DNA from: Ifrita kowaldi
Lineage: Eukaryota; Chordata; Aves; Passeriformes; Cinclosomatidae
Reading direction: 5' to 3'
Assembly (NCBI GenBank): GCA_013398055.1
Contig: VZRS01015025.1
Location: 558,001-622,000, forward strand
DNA length: 64,000 nucleotides
Below the pieces are notes generated by a model. The model was not told the DNA's origin. It saw only the letters and a program-made list of their open reading frames with translations, and made no database searches. Made by a program: the position numbers and the translations under genes. Of this stretch, positions 34,101-46,480 are shown in pieces; the first letter of the stretch is position 1, and every line of letters starts with the position of its first letter.

Positions 34101-37100
34101 TAAACTCGTTGTAGCAGTTTTGTTCTCCATCTGTACAAAATTTTTCTAGTTACATGAGTTGGTGTGCTAAAGGATATTAACTGTCCCTGCAGAAATTGTC
34201 TTGATAATATCCTTAGAACATTTTATTTCTAGTAACATTAGTGCTGCTTCTGGGATTGCAGCAGATCACACAGTTACTTTAATACACCATCATGAAGATA
34301 CAGAATGCAATGCAAAGAGAAAATAAAACCAAGCATTCCTTCCTGTCCTCACCTTAAAAAAACGAACCAAAAAAGGCAGCACAGAAATTTAAGAGCAGGG
34401 TGCATTTTCTCTTAAGATCAGTGCAGACTACTTCTTTGCTGTCACAGCTCAAGCTTCCAGGCTGCTTCAAGGAGAGGATTTGCCATTCCCACCAATAAAT
34501 CAGTAATATTTCTTGTACCTGTTATTGTTCTTTTATTTCGTGTATAACTGCATATTGTTAATAAGTATTAGGACATCAAGACCACTGGCATTTTCCTCCC
34601 ACTAAACTGTTTCTTTGACACCCCCAAATCATAAAAGGTCCTGTGCTGCGCTTCCCACCAATCTTGTGTGGGGCTGGCTGTAGCTCTTTCACTGAGGATG
34701 GATACCAAAGTTTGGCCCTGAATGTTCAGCACAGTAAAATTTCAATCAGCCTTTTGCAATGCAACATCAGAGTCACGTGGTTGCTGGTTTCAAGCACAGA
34801 GGAGCTGGAGATGGTGCCAGCAGAGGAAGAAAGCCACAGGGAGAGAAGCCTGTTCTCTCAGCCAGCTGGAAGCCTGTTTCCCCGTGGCTGGGTGGCGAGC
34901 AGCCGCCCTGCCTGCACACAGATTCTCAAAAAGTGGTTACTGGAGTGCCTGGATTCATGATTTCTCTCTAATATTATCTATGAAATCAAGCAACAGAAAC
35001 TGTGTAGTAATTTAAAATAACCCAAGATTAAAAAAAAACCCCGCAAACAAACCAAAACCACATTCCCTGGTAAGAGTAGTATTTTCAGGAGGATTTAAAT
35101 GTTTAGGGATCAGTGTGGCATCATCAAAAGTTTAAAATTAGAATTGTATATTTCATTCATTTGAGCAAGATTCAAAGTTTCAGTCTAGATGTACAAGAAA
35201 AATATTTTCCCTGCCCTCACCTTCCAACTATGCTAATGTTAAACTGGCTCATAGGATCAATGGAAGCAAGTTTTGTTCAGGAAGTATTTAAAAGACTATG
35301 TGAAGATTAACCATCAAGTTAATGCAAATACACACATATATATGACAATAAACACATGAGAGTATATGAGAACCCAGGAGCACAGATAAGAGTATAAACA
35401 TAGAAGTGTGTATGCATATGTGAGTTGAAGCCATACCTACACACATGAGGTTATCTTTTCCCTCTGGTCCCCATGATTTTTAAGACTGGAAGTTTCCCAA
35501 GCACCTTTCCTGGGAGGTGTGCACAGTTGTTACGCAAGCAGACTGTTTTAGTCTGGGTTTTTAGGTGCTTCTGGGTTTTTAGGTGTTTTTTTTGTCCAGA
35601 ATGACTCTGAGGTCTTTGTATTTCTTCCTAAAGTTGCTGCTTTGTTTGGGAGCACATTAAGGAACAGGCAAACCTTTCTACATGCCCAGATTTTTGTTTA
35701 GGCAAAAATCCAGACAAGAGACTGCACCATCCATTAAATCAAGCAAACAGCAAAAATTGGATCAGTGTAAAGACATGACATCTCAAAAAAACTTTCAGAC
35801 TTCACTGGTTGCCTGGAGGATTAGAGCTCTCTGCAGAACATACTGAAAGGTGACCACCTCACTGCTTTTATCCACTGCACTTAAATGTGAAAAATAAAGA
35901 AGGCAATTTGCACCTTGTTGCAGCTGAGTGACAAAACTTTATGGGTCTTCCTGTTCTGTAACATAAATCAAGAAGTAATGACTACATGGATTCAGTTGTT
36001 AACCATAGTGATAAGACACCCCCCTGAACATATGGCAGGAAAGAGACATAGAATTTTGCACAGAGTCATTAATCTTCAAATTTGAAAGTAAGACAGGCTT
36101 CACAGTTAAATAAAAATACTCTGCATTTGGCCAAGATAAACCTTTTGCTCTTGGAGTGAGAAGGAAGTGATTTCTGTTAGGAAATGAATGCATCCTTCTT
36201 GTGGGAGAAATAAGAAATACCATTTTTTCTTCATTTGCCAGGATAACTAGAAAACAGCATATAAAATTAAGTGAAATGAAATGCAATCTTCAAGGACAAT
36301 GGGTAAAAAAGGAAAACTGCAAAAGAGAGAAAATTACTCTTGAAATAGGTCTTTGAGGTAATTTAGTTTTTTTAATCAGTGAATCCGTTCAATATTCACA
36401 ATGAAAATTAATCCATTGCTCTTAAAACTCTTGCTCAGTTCATCAGTTCATTAAACCCCCTTGGTTGTTAAGTTGCTCCTCCTCGTGTCACCAGCCTGAT
36501 TAATAATTCATAAGACAACTAAGGGCTCAAAATATTGTTTCTCTAAGACTGGTCTGGCTAATCTTGGTCTTGTTGAGTTATCCTTAGATTTGCAAGTTAA
36601 ATGCTCAGACGGAAAGGGTCTGGGTCGCACTGCTTATCTGATTAGGAAATAGTGATATGCAGGGGAGAGGGACATTAACTACCAGAAATCAAAGCAACAA
36701 GTCCAGTGGGATGAGTGGACAGTGATCTACTTACTGCTGTTGGGAAGAGGGTGAGGTAGAGCAGTGGAAACTTTGTGTTCACTCTAACTGTGCTCATGCA
36801 CTTCTGTTTCTCGGATGGGAGATGGAGCAGGGTGTGAATGGCACCACTTCTTCTTCAAGAACATCTTTATTTTGAAAACAAAGTGCCTTCTTTCAACGGA
36901 ATTGTTTTTGAACTCCTTACAGTGTGACTTGTTCTTGAAGTATTTTCAAACTGAAGTGAGTCCTTCTGCTTCACTGAGTAAAAAGATAAACAACTCAGTT
37001 TTGGCACCATTAGGTTGCATTCACAGACTATCATATTACAGAGACATTAGAAAAGATGTACTGAATCACGGAAGTAGCAGCCTTTAAATGTCTCCTCCGT

Positions 37101-40100
37101 TTGGGAGTGAAAAGAAATAGGAGACATGTGGGATTTGTCTTTTTGTTTTAGTTGGATATGAAAATGGAGACAGAAGCAGAGTTACAGCAGATTAGTAGTC
37201 CAGATATCAGCAAAGGAAACATATTTTGCTAAACTTATTCTTAAATATTTACTGTATGAAAATGTATTGAACTGTGTATTATCTGCAGATGGCGTGTAAA
37301 AGGAACTGCTCTGAATTGTGCCAAGCCAGTAGGAACAAAAAGTCTGAAAGAACTTTATTAAGTTTGCAATTCCAACTCATGGTGATATGAATCATGATAA
37401 TATTCTTTAGTAAAGCTTTAATGCCATGATCACGTATTACTTACATGGATGGAGGACTTGGACTTCATTTTCTTCAAATTACAAAGAATGCAGGAAGGGA
37501 AAGGATGGTCCTGCCATGGAGGCAAGTGATTTTCCAGCCTGAAGGGACTAAATTTTATTGCTGCTCCTCACATAAAGCACCTGGCAGTGCTATGCAAATT
37601 GCTCAGACTAACTTGGCTACCCAATGCATATTGATAACTTTCTACCCCAATAAGCCAAGCAGTCAGATTTCAGAGGTACTGAGTTCTAGCTGAAATCAAA
37701 AGGAGTGATGTGCTGAGTCCATGAAAAATCGTCTATTCTCATAAGCAATTTCAAAAGTCAAGTTGCATGCTTCCAAAATGAGCACTTAGAATAAAAGGAC
37801 ACTTTTTACTTTGACCTCTCCGCAGCTCAGCTCTCTAATGCTAAAAATCAGGAGTACTTCATCTCACAGTAGTCTACTATTTCTGAAGCACTTGAAGATA
37901 CTGTGGTGCTGAGCACAATGGAGGATCCCATGAGGAAATCCCATCACATCTCCAGAGCAGTACTGGAATACTGTTCAATAAGTCAGGCCTGCAACTACAC
38001 TTTGAGCAATGTGGAGGAAAGCAATGACAACACCATTGAGTAGCTGTCTATCTTGTGTGCTTAACGAGACAGTCCTGAAAGAAAAATGGCCTAAAAATGC
38101 ATAATTAAAGGCTGTAACCTAAATGATGGGCTCAAAAAAATAAAAAAGGGCTGCATTAAGGTTATAAAGGCAATATGACTTCAGGCAATGTTTAGTGTAT
38201 TGATGCTTGAATCTGTATTCCCATCATTCTTTTAACATGGATTTTTTGGTGGATAATTAATACTAGGCTCTGTTCTACTCTTTAGAAAAAAAGTAATGAT
38301 ACATTGATTTGATGAAATGCAGCACATTGCCCACTGAAATGTGGGCACTAAAAAAGAGTAGACAAAGTGTATTTTATTTACCTGAGTTTGCAGGACAAGG
38401 TTTATACGTATCTGTGTTTAAGACTGCTGTTGTTCAGCACAAACTTGGACTAGCTTCATGTCTTGAGAGAAATTGCCATGGGTTCTTGAAGGAGCAGTAG
38501 CAGACATGAATTTGTGCACGAAAGTAAGCATAGAACTTCAGTAGCTCCACTTAGTACCATCTACCCAATTACATTTATATGTTACAATGCTTATAATATT
38601 TTATAACCTCAGCTTGGGGAAACATGTCCCCCAGTCCTGCAGAGCAGTGACTTTGCTGAAATCATGTACACAGACACTTAGAATTAAATACTTCCTAAAA
38701 TTATTTGTAAGCTTAGGTCCAATTATTTTACCTGACCACCAGCATTGCTGCAGTTTGTTCAGCAATTCTTTGCAAATAGTAATAACAATACTACAAACTT
38801 TTATATGACAGGTGCAGCAGCAACCCTGACTTCACGTTCACACACCTCCTCCTCCTCCTTCATCCTTTAACCAGCACTTCCTGCCTTCTCCTCTCCCCAC
38901 CCCAGGCTGCAGCAGGTCACCTCTTGTAGTGTGCTAATGCACCCTTTCATGTTTGTTAGATTACTACCCTGCCAGGATCATGTGGGCCTTGTCTTGAAAG
39001 GCTTCAACTCTGATTTGCTTCAAACAGAAACTCCTGGCTTTAGAATGCTTTCTGATTTTAGAGTGTTAGGTAACACTGCTTCCGTTTGCAGGACAGGTAA
39101 TCTTTTACATGTTATTCAATTCTTTGTTTTGTTGCTGGAGAGGAATGTATTTGCAATCAGATGAAATTGAAAAGCAGTGACAATCAACCACACCACCAGA
39201 TGGAGCTTCTTTTCTGCCTTTCCTGCTGAAGGTGCTGAAGCTGTGGAACTAAACTCACTGGGACTGTGGGACTCGAACTGTTTTTATAGTCAATGAAACA
39301 GAAAACTCTCTTTCTACTTTTATTCTGGCGATGCAGGACTAAGCGTCCCTGCATTCATAGATGGCTATTTCAGCAATTTTTATTTGTATACTGTTAATGA
39401 CAGCTATTGTGCCAGTTCTTTGCTTTTACTGGGTTAGGCTCTATCATGCAGTCCTGTTTCTTGTTCATGCACTTGAGAGTTTTCAAGTACAGGCTCACTT
39501 ATTAGAATGGCACACTAATATTAAAGCAGCACGTATTTCTGCTCTTTTTTCTTTCCTACTGTAAAAATTATTAACATTTTTTAGAAAAGCAAATCTCTCT
39601 TTATTCAGCCCACTACATAATCTATTTTATTCACTGAAATTCAACTCTGAAGTCTCCCTGTGTGCTTTTAACAGTACTGTATTGTGTTGCAGATTCCTAG
39701 TCGCTGGTTTATATATACATCAGCTGAAGTTATGATGTTCATAAGTAATGAGAATCGATATAAAAGACTGTGATAAACATTCTCTCTCTTTTACAGGATA
39801 TACTCTATCAGATACCTGTTTTGCTAACTGGTATCATAGCTGAGCAATTGAGAACAGACTGTAACTGAGGCAGTCTTGGAAAAGCAGAGAGACAGGGTTG
39901 AATTGATTCCTTTTTTGACAGTGTGAAAATTTTAATGTAGCGTTTATACAGCAAGCTTGCTTGGAAGCCTATTCCCATTTTAACCCAAGAAATGGGACTG
40001 ACGTACAACTTACCCAGCTGTGGCTGCTGGACTGAAAAGGTTGGCCTGCATTTGCCAGGAGTTGTTAGAACAGGCTACATTGCACAACTCTGTTTTCCCA

Positions 40101-43100
40101 AAGGACAGGGAGGTATCTGAGCTGATGAGGTCAGGTTAGCGTTCCGCTGTGCCACGTCAAACACAACTCTAAAGACCAGCAAGATTTTGCCAGCCGACGT
40201 CATGAAGGTCCTTCTGACCAGCTGGCAAATTCTGCTGTCCTGGGAGAGACCAAATTGAGTTCATGCCACTATTGATTTTGAGTGAGCTGCTCGCCTTGCT
40301 GCTTGTAACAAAGGCAAACACAAAAAGACAAAACAGAATTAATGTGGGCACAAGTTCATGTTGTTTTCCATTTTCATGCCGCATTTCCAAGGAGTAAAAA
40401 AATCTAATGCTGTAGAGGGGGAAAAAAGGAGGAGGGGGGGAATCTAATGACTCAGACATCTAATGTTCATGTGCTAACAACTCAAAAAGGTGATCTAGAG
40501 ATGTGTTGTTTTGTCATGTTTTATATCCTTTCCAGTAGTTAATTTTGGAGGCTATGTCAAGCATTTGGAATTTCTGAGTGTCCGTAGACAAGAGGTAAAC
40601 ATCTTCTGTCTGAATAAGTTTCCTTACAGAATTTTAAGAAGACGTTGGGTTTTGTTTTCCAAGGGCAGGCTGCTAGGTAGCAGGGCAGGAGCAAAATCCA
40701 GCAACTTAAGAAAGAAGGCAAGAAAAAAAAGTTAATTATTTTAACACCTTAGAAATAGTTCTGGGGGTAGAATGCTCTTATATCAACCTACTCTGGATAA
40801 GATTGAGGTTCTTCCTCACTGAAGTCCAAAGCAGTATACTAGCATAATATAGGGCAAGAATTTGCTCAAATTATACTTTTCCTAGATTGAAAACAACCCC
40901 AAAAACAACCAAACAAAACCCCACATAAACATAGAGGTTTCACATGTGAGAACCCGGATCCTAGTGTTCATCAGAAAGTTTTGAAAGAGATGCGGTTCTG
41001 CAACTTTCTGGAGATCCACGTTAAAACAAACAAAACCCACAAAACAAAACCCTTTTCAACTCCTGTGCTGTGAATACACTTTGGAAGCTGAAACCATTTT
41101 TTCTCACTGGTAATCTGAACTTTTCCTTTTCAGAGACTGTTTATTTGAGTTAAACTGTTGAAATGCAGCAACAGTCTATAAGGAAGGCAGGATGACAACA
41201 TGGACATGGGAGGGGGTTTTTATCATTATATAATTTACTGATTAAAAGGCTGATAAATGGCTTAAGATTTTCAGTGTATCACGTGAACATAAAAAGTTTA
41301 GATAAATACCTTATGAACACCAAAGGTATGAAACCAATCTTGACACTTTCATGAACCACAAGATCAAAGCAATACTTCAGAAATCTTAGTGAATTTCTTA
41401 CTGAATTAAGAAAGTTTTTGTGCAACATGGTTTTGTCACAGTTAATGCCAATTTCATGCTGAATTTAGAAACTTTGTGCCATATACTTACTTGTCATGAA
41501 GAATGGCCTTGATTTTATACCAGATGCAGGGAAATCTTTGACCTACTGAAATCAATGACAGAACTCCACCTTCAAGGAGGTCAGCATTTCACCCAAATGA
41601 AGGGACATACGTTGCCTTCCTGCCAAAGACTTGGTATTAGAAATTGAAAAGGATATCATTACAGGAAACACAGACATTGCTGTAGTTCAGGAAAACTGAA
41701 TAAGTGTTATTTTCGTGTATTTAAAGTAATCTCATTTAGGAACATCAGATGAAAGTCTGCTGAGACACAAGAAAGACTACACAGCAGAGACCTCCAAAAG
41801 TGCTGTCTGAGAGACTCAAACCTCTAAAGGGTTTTGCTTGCTGGGCATCCTGCAGAACTTAAATGTAAATCTTTGTATGTAAGATTTGGAAATGAAAGCA
41901 ATCACTTCCATCCATTTGTTTCCATTTCAGTACCTTTCCCATTATGGACCTAATGCATGCCTTTCTGAAGTACAGCTGCTTGGTTTTCCTGCATAAAGAA
42001 GAAAATTAGGTCTAATAATCTAACTTTTGAATAATTTCTATTCAAATGGTATAGACCCACTGAGTTTTGCCTTCAGTGTTTGACCATCCTCATAAACATA
42101 GTTAACAGAAATACCATCCTTATTAGAAACACAGAGCAGCTAGAAATTCATATGGGATAGGGAGCATTTTTTTTTTTTTAATAATTGAGGAGGCTATTAA
42201 TATCCTTGCTGGCATTTTTGTACAAGAAACATGACTGTTAAAACTGGGATGAAGAGCTACATGGTTTCCAAAGCAAAGCAAGATTATTGTTTGAATGAAT
42301 GCTGCTATCATTCGAAAAAGGTGGTATTAATTTTGTGTATGAACTGTGATAATCCCTGCCTATTTCTAAATCCCTGTAAATTGTTTCATAGGGCTTAGGA
42401 GCTATGACTCATTCACATTTTCTGACAAGCTATTGTCATGGGAGATTTTCTTAGAAAACATGTAAGTAGGAAATTGGAGCTATCTGGCATCCTTGAACTA
42501 GGTACATCCAAAAGCTGAGTACTTTCCCCTTGGACTAACTGGAAAATCTGCTACCTTTGGGTTTGAAAGTTGAAGGTAGTATTAAAAGTGCATTAAAAGA
42601 AATGATGAACAGTATTTGAATAGGTTTCTGTTTTACATTGTGTGGTTGCATCCACAGAATCCTCCAGTTCCTTGACTCTGGGTGTCTGCAAACAAATATT
42701 TTCATGTTAATTTTCTGTTCAAATGATGACAACTATTGATCCAAGCAGCTTGACCAATTTATCAAGCTCCATGTCAAACACAGCTCCAAGCCAAAATCCC
42801 TGATCTAATGAGTCCTGAGAAATACATTCCCATGCAATCACAGTGAGAATTGAAAAGCAATACTGTGACTTGCTTACCAGTAATTTTCACATTCCTTTTT
42901 TAATGTCATTTTCAGTAATCATCTTAGGATACAAATGCTTCTGCAAAATGTGTGTGCTGATTGCAGGATGGAGTCAAGGTGGGCTGCTGTAAAACAAGAA
43001 GCAGGGAAATGAAAGAAAGTGCTGTGTTGATCCTGTGTGTAGTTGATAACCCTAAACATATCTGGTCCGAATTCAGGGAATGCAAAAAGCCTCATGGCTG

Positions 43101-45359
43101 CTAATAATGCTACCTCTCTTTTACTAGGAAATCCCTCTGCTTTTATCACAACATTTTCTTTAATAACAAGTGTGGTAAATGCTACTTAGAAGCCTGAGAC
43201 CCAAGCTGCACCATTCTTTTAGGAGAAGCCATTTTAAAACACGTCAGAGAACACTAAATGCCTCCTTAACTAATGTCATCTGGCAAGGTTTGTTGTGTAG
43301 CTGAACATCTGTTCTAAAGGTTTACCTGATTTTAAATTAGTCCTTTCAAAATGGTAGCAACTGATTCCCACTTAAAATACGAGTTTGTGTGCCGTTAATG
43401 GCCTAATTTTAATTATTTTCCAGCAATATGGATTCATGTTGCCTTAACTGCTTTTGCTTATTTTCTATGAATTGTAGTTCTTTTTGCAGGCCTGTCTCCC
43501 AGAGTTATGGAACATATAAGAAATGTGTATTAATTGCTACCCTATTACTTAACTTTAATCAATATTTACAGTTGTTTTCTCTTCTTGCTGTCCCTTATTT
43601 TGCTTAAACCTTTCACATTACTCTGAAATTTCTAGTAGTCCAAATGGTTTTGCCTTATGAGCAAATGGCACAATTTTTTCCCTTCGCTGCTTAAAACACT
43701 TGTTAATGATTTGGCAAGCTGGGATAGCTTCCACATGAGGAAGTAAGGGCTGGTTTCTTAATTTCTGCTTTCCTCACCATAAAACAGATAACACTTCAAG
43801 AAAGTAAAGTAGCAGTGTTGTACTTTAGGTAAGGGTTCTTGAACATATTTTAAGTACTAAGCACTCTTATCCTACACATCATCTATTCATTTTTCTTCCT
43901 TCCAACCTTGTAATTTGAGGTGCCACAAGCCTCAGACAGGTGAGTGAGGAGGTCTCACTTCCAGGCATAAGTAAGAAAGTGCTTGCAACCTGTTTTCATC
44001 ACAGTGAATGTTACTTAACAGGAGAGTGTTTGGGAGAGACCCAAAATTTCTGTCCACTGCTCTGCTAGACACCAGCAGGTTGGGAGTCATGATGAAATCA
44101 GGTGGCACCAGCACCTTTGCTGCCACATCCAGGAAGAGGACAATTGTGTTCCTCCTTCCTGTGCTGCACCACAGAGCTCAGCTGAGTAACTCAGGACCAC
44201 GGTCTGTGGTTTAACACCATTAAGTTGAGGCTGGTTGGTTCAAAGAGCTGAAGTGGTGGCACACCAGTTCCCTTGGAGCAGACAGGGCAAAGGAATGCTC
44301 CCATGAAGGGTTTAGCCAACAGCCTGCCAAACCTGGCAGCTCCCAGCAGAGCTGGTGATGAGCAGCTGATGGCAAACTGGTGTTCATCATGTTTTCCATT
44401 AGCACAGTGGGCACCAGCCAGGATGTTTGTTCTTCATTCCTCTTCTTACAATGCCCTAAACCCAGCGACAAAGAGATGTCAAGTACTCAGATTATCCAGC
44501 ACTTGTGAGGAACTGCTCGCTGTTCAGCTCTTCCGTCAAGGTGTAGCAAGAACACCCTCACAGCAGTGTCTGCTAAGAAAACTGTTTGGTGATGTTTTTG
44601 CTGCTTTGACATTCATTCCTCTGCGAGACCCAGACTGCACACTCAGTTGAACTGCAGTGCATTCACTCACACTGGGAGGCTGCTTTTTGGCAACCAGACT
44701 GATGCTAAAAATAAAACAACCTATGCAAAACAAACAGAAAACCTCCTTGCTAAATCCATAGTGGGAGTATGTTGCTTCAAAAAGCATTGGGTTGTTTGCC
44801 TATGCTTTTTGCTGCCTCTTCCATGAGAAAAAGAATGGAGGGAAGTTTAATAATGCAGTATTTTTGCAATCATCCGTGCAAATCAGCCCAGACAATAGCT
44901 GTGGCACGCACAAAGTATAGAACAAAGTTTGGAAACTTCTCAGATATGGACCTCATCCTACTTATAAAAACATGTTGTTATAAGGATGCTGTTTACTATG
45001 TGTCAAGCCTACAAAATAAAACGGAGAGGGATTCTACTTCTCTTTATTTATTTAAGGGGCAATGCCTGTATTTTGTTTTTCCTTCTTGATTTTTTGTTTT
45101 TAATTGGAAACTTTGGAGATAGCCTGACCTTCTAAAAAGGTGTTTGTGCACGTGTGTGTGCCTCCTGAGCCTTTGGACTTCATTTTACACAAGTAACAGT
45201 ACAGTTAGTACCGGGTGTGGGTAAAAACTAGAGATTTGCCTACAAAACATATTGTACTTTAAAAACTTAATGCTTTTGGAGTTTGTTTTACCTTTGGGGT
45301 TTTGTCCTCGAGCTCTGGTCTCAAAGATTTTCTCTGCAGTTAGGATGGGTGGAAACTGA
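31116..45359. other. Intergenic region between RPP40 and the second CpG island
   Basis: No exon with recognisable coding content was found on either strand. There are AC-rich tracts and an AT/GT microsatellite at 32446-32480. A few stretches dense in homeodomain-like ATTA sites (about 31690-31920, 36490-36660, 40140-40320) could be conserved non-coding elements, which cannot be tested without alignment. Confidence 0.55.
32446..32480. repeat. (TA)n(TG)n microsatellite
   Basis: Compound dinucleotide tract: cacatatatatatg followed by tgtgtgtgcgtgtgtgtgta. Intergenic. Confidence 0.9.
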
Positions 45360-45698
45360 TTTACACGCAAAAGCCGGGGGTCTCACAAACTCCCAGCAGC
45401 AGACGAGCGCGGCTCACGGGCAGCACCCAGCCCTTCTTACGCCCGGGCCGGCGGGGAGGGCAGCGGCTCAGCCCCGGTCCCGAGGGGCCGCTCAACTCCC
45501 ACCGCCTCCCGTTCCCTGAATGGATGGAACGCCTCGGTGATGCCAGCCTGGGGCTGGGGAGCTCCTGCTTAATCCTGACCCTCCGGGCTCTTTCTTCGGG
45601 GAACCTCCGACGGGTGGAAGCCTAAATAACGACAATGGTGATGATGATAATAATTTATAGCAATAACGAAGCCTGCTCCAGCAGCCCCCGGCTTGACC

Positions 45699-45721
45699 GG
45701 GCGGGGCGGGGCGGCGGGGGG
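45699..45721 (+). other. G-quadruplex-type motif
   Basis: Four runs of at least three G separated by 1-4 bases (ggg c gggg c gggg cggc gggggg). It lies about 180 bases from the edge of the 454-N gap. Confidence 0.75.
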
Positions 45722-45898
45722 ACCCCGGCGGGGCGCCTGTCCCCGCTGCCCCTCTCTCCTCCAAGCCCGTAAAACACGGAGCGTTGCTCGCTGCTCGCTG
45801 CTCCGCGCCCTGGTAACGGCGGCCCCCGGCGGGCGGGAGGACGTGCGGGGCCGCCCGTCGCGGCTGTTTCCGCGTTGCCCGTCCAGGGAGGTCCCGCC

Positions 45899-46352
45899 NN
45901 NNNNNNNNNNNNNNNNNNNNNNNNNNNNNNNNNNNNNNNNNNNNNNNNNNNNNNNNNNNNNNNNNNNNNNNNNNNNNNNNNNNNNNNNNNNNNNNNNNNN
46001 NNNNNNNNNNNNNNNNNNNNNNNNNNNNNNNNNNNNNNNNNNNNNNNNNNNNNNNNNNNNNNNNNNNNNNNNNNNNNNNNNNNNNNNNNNNNNNNNNNNN
46101 NNNNNNNNNNNNNNNNNNNNNNNNNNNNNNNNNNNNNNNNNNNNNNNNNNNNNNNNNNNNNNNNNNNNNNNNNNNNNNNNNNNNNNNNNNNNNNNNNNNN
46201 NNNNNNNNNNNNNNNNNNNNNNNNNNNNNNNNNNNNNNNNNNNNNNNNNNNNNNNNNNNNNNNNNNNNNNNNNNNNNNNNNNNNNNNNNNNNNNNNNNNN
46301 NNNNNNNNNNNNNNNNNNNNNNNNNNNNNNNNNNNNNNNNNNNNNNNNNNNN
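45899..46352. other. Assembly gap (454 N)
   Basis: Run of 454 Ns in the middle of the CpG island. The length is not a round default, so it may be an estimate. Confidence 0.98.
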
Positions 46353-46480
46353 GCCGCACCCCGCGCCCGGAGTGAGGCCCGTCTCGGGAGAGAGACAGCC
46401 AGCGCGCCGAGGGCCCCGTCCCGGAGACTGCCCCAAGTCTGGTGGTTTTTAAGCAGACCCTTCAGTTTCTGCCAGGGAAA

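Larger units (their letters stand above)
45360..46480. promoter_or_regulatory. Second CpG island, interrupted by an assembly gap
   Basis: GC- and CpG-rich sequence flanks a 454-base gap, in sharp contrast to the AT-rich surroundings. It contains repeated GGGGCGGGGC GC boxes (45699-45721). Frames crossing the gap are mostly X and do not count as genes. By synteny this is where the intronless PPP1R3G gene would be expected, but none of its recognisable motifs appears in the visible flanks. A non-coding RNA promoter is an alternative. Confidence 0.6.
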
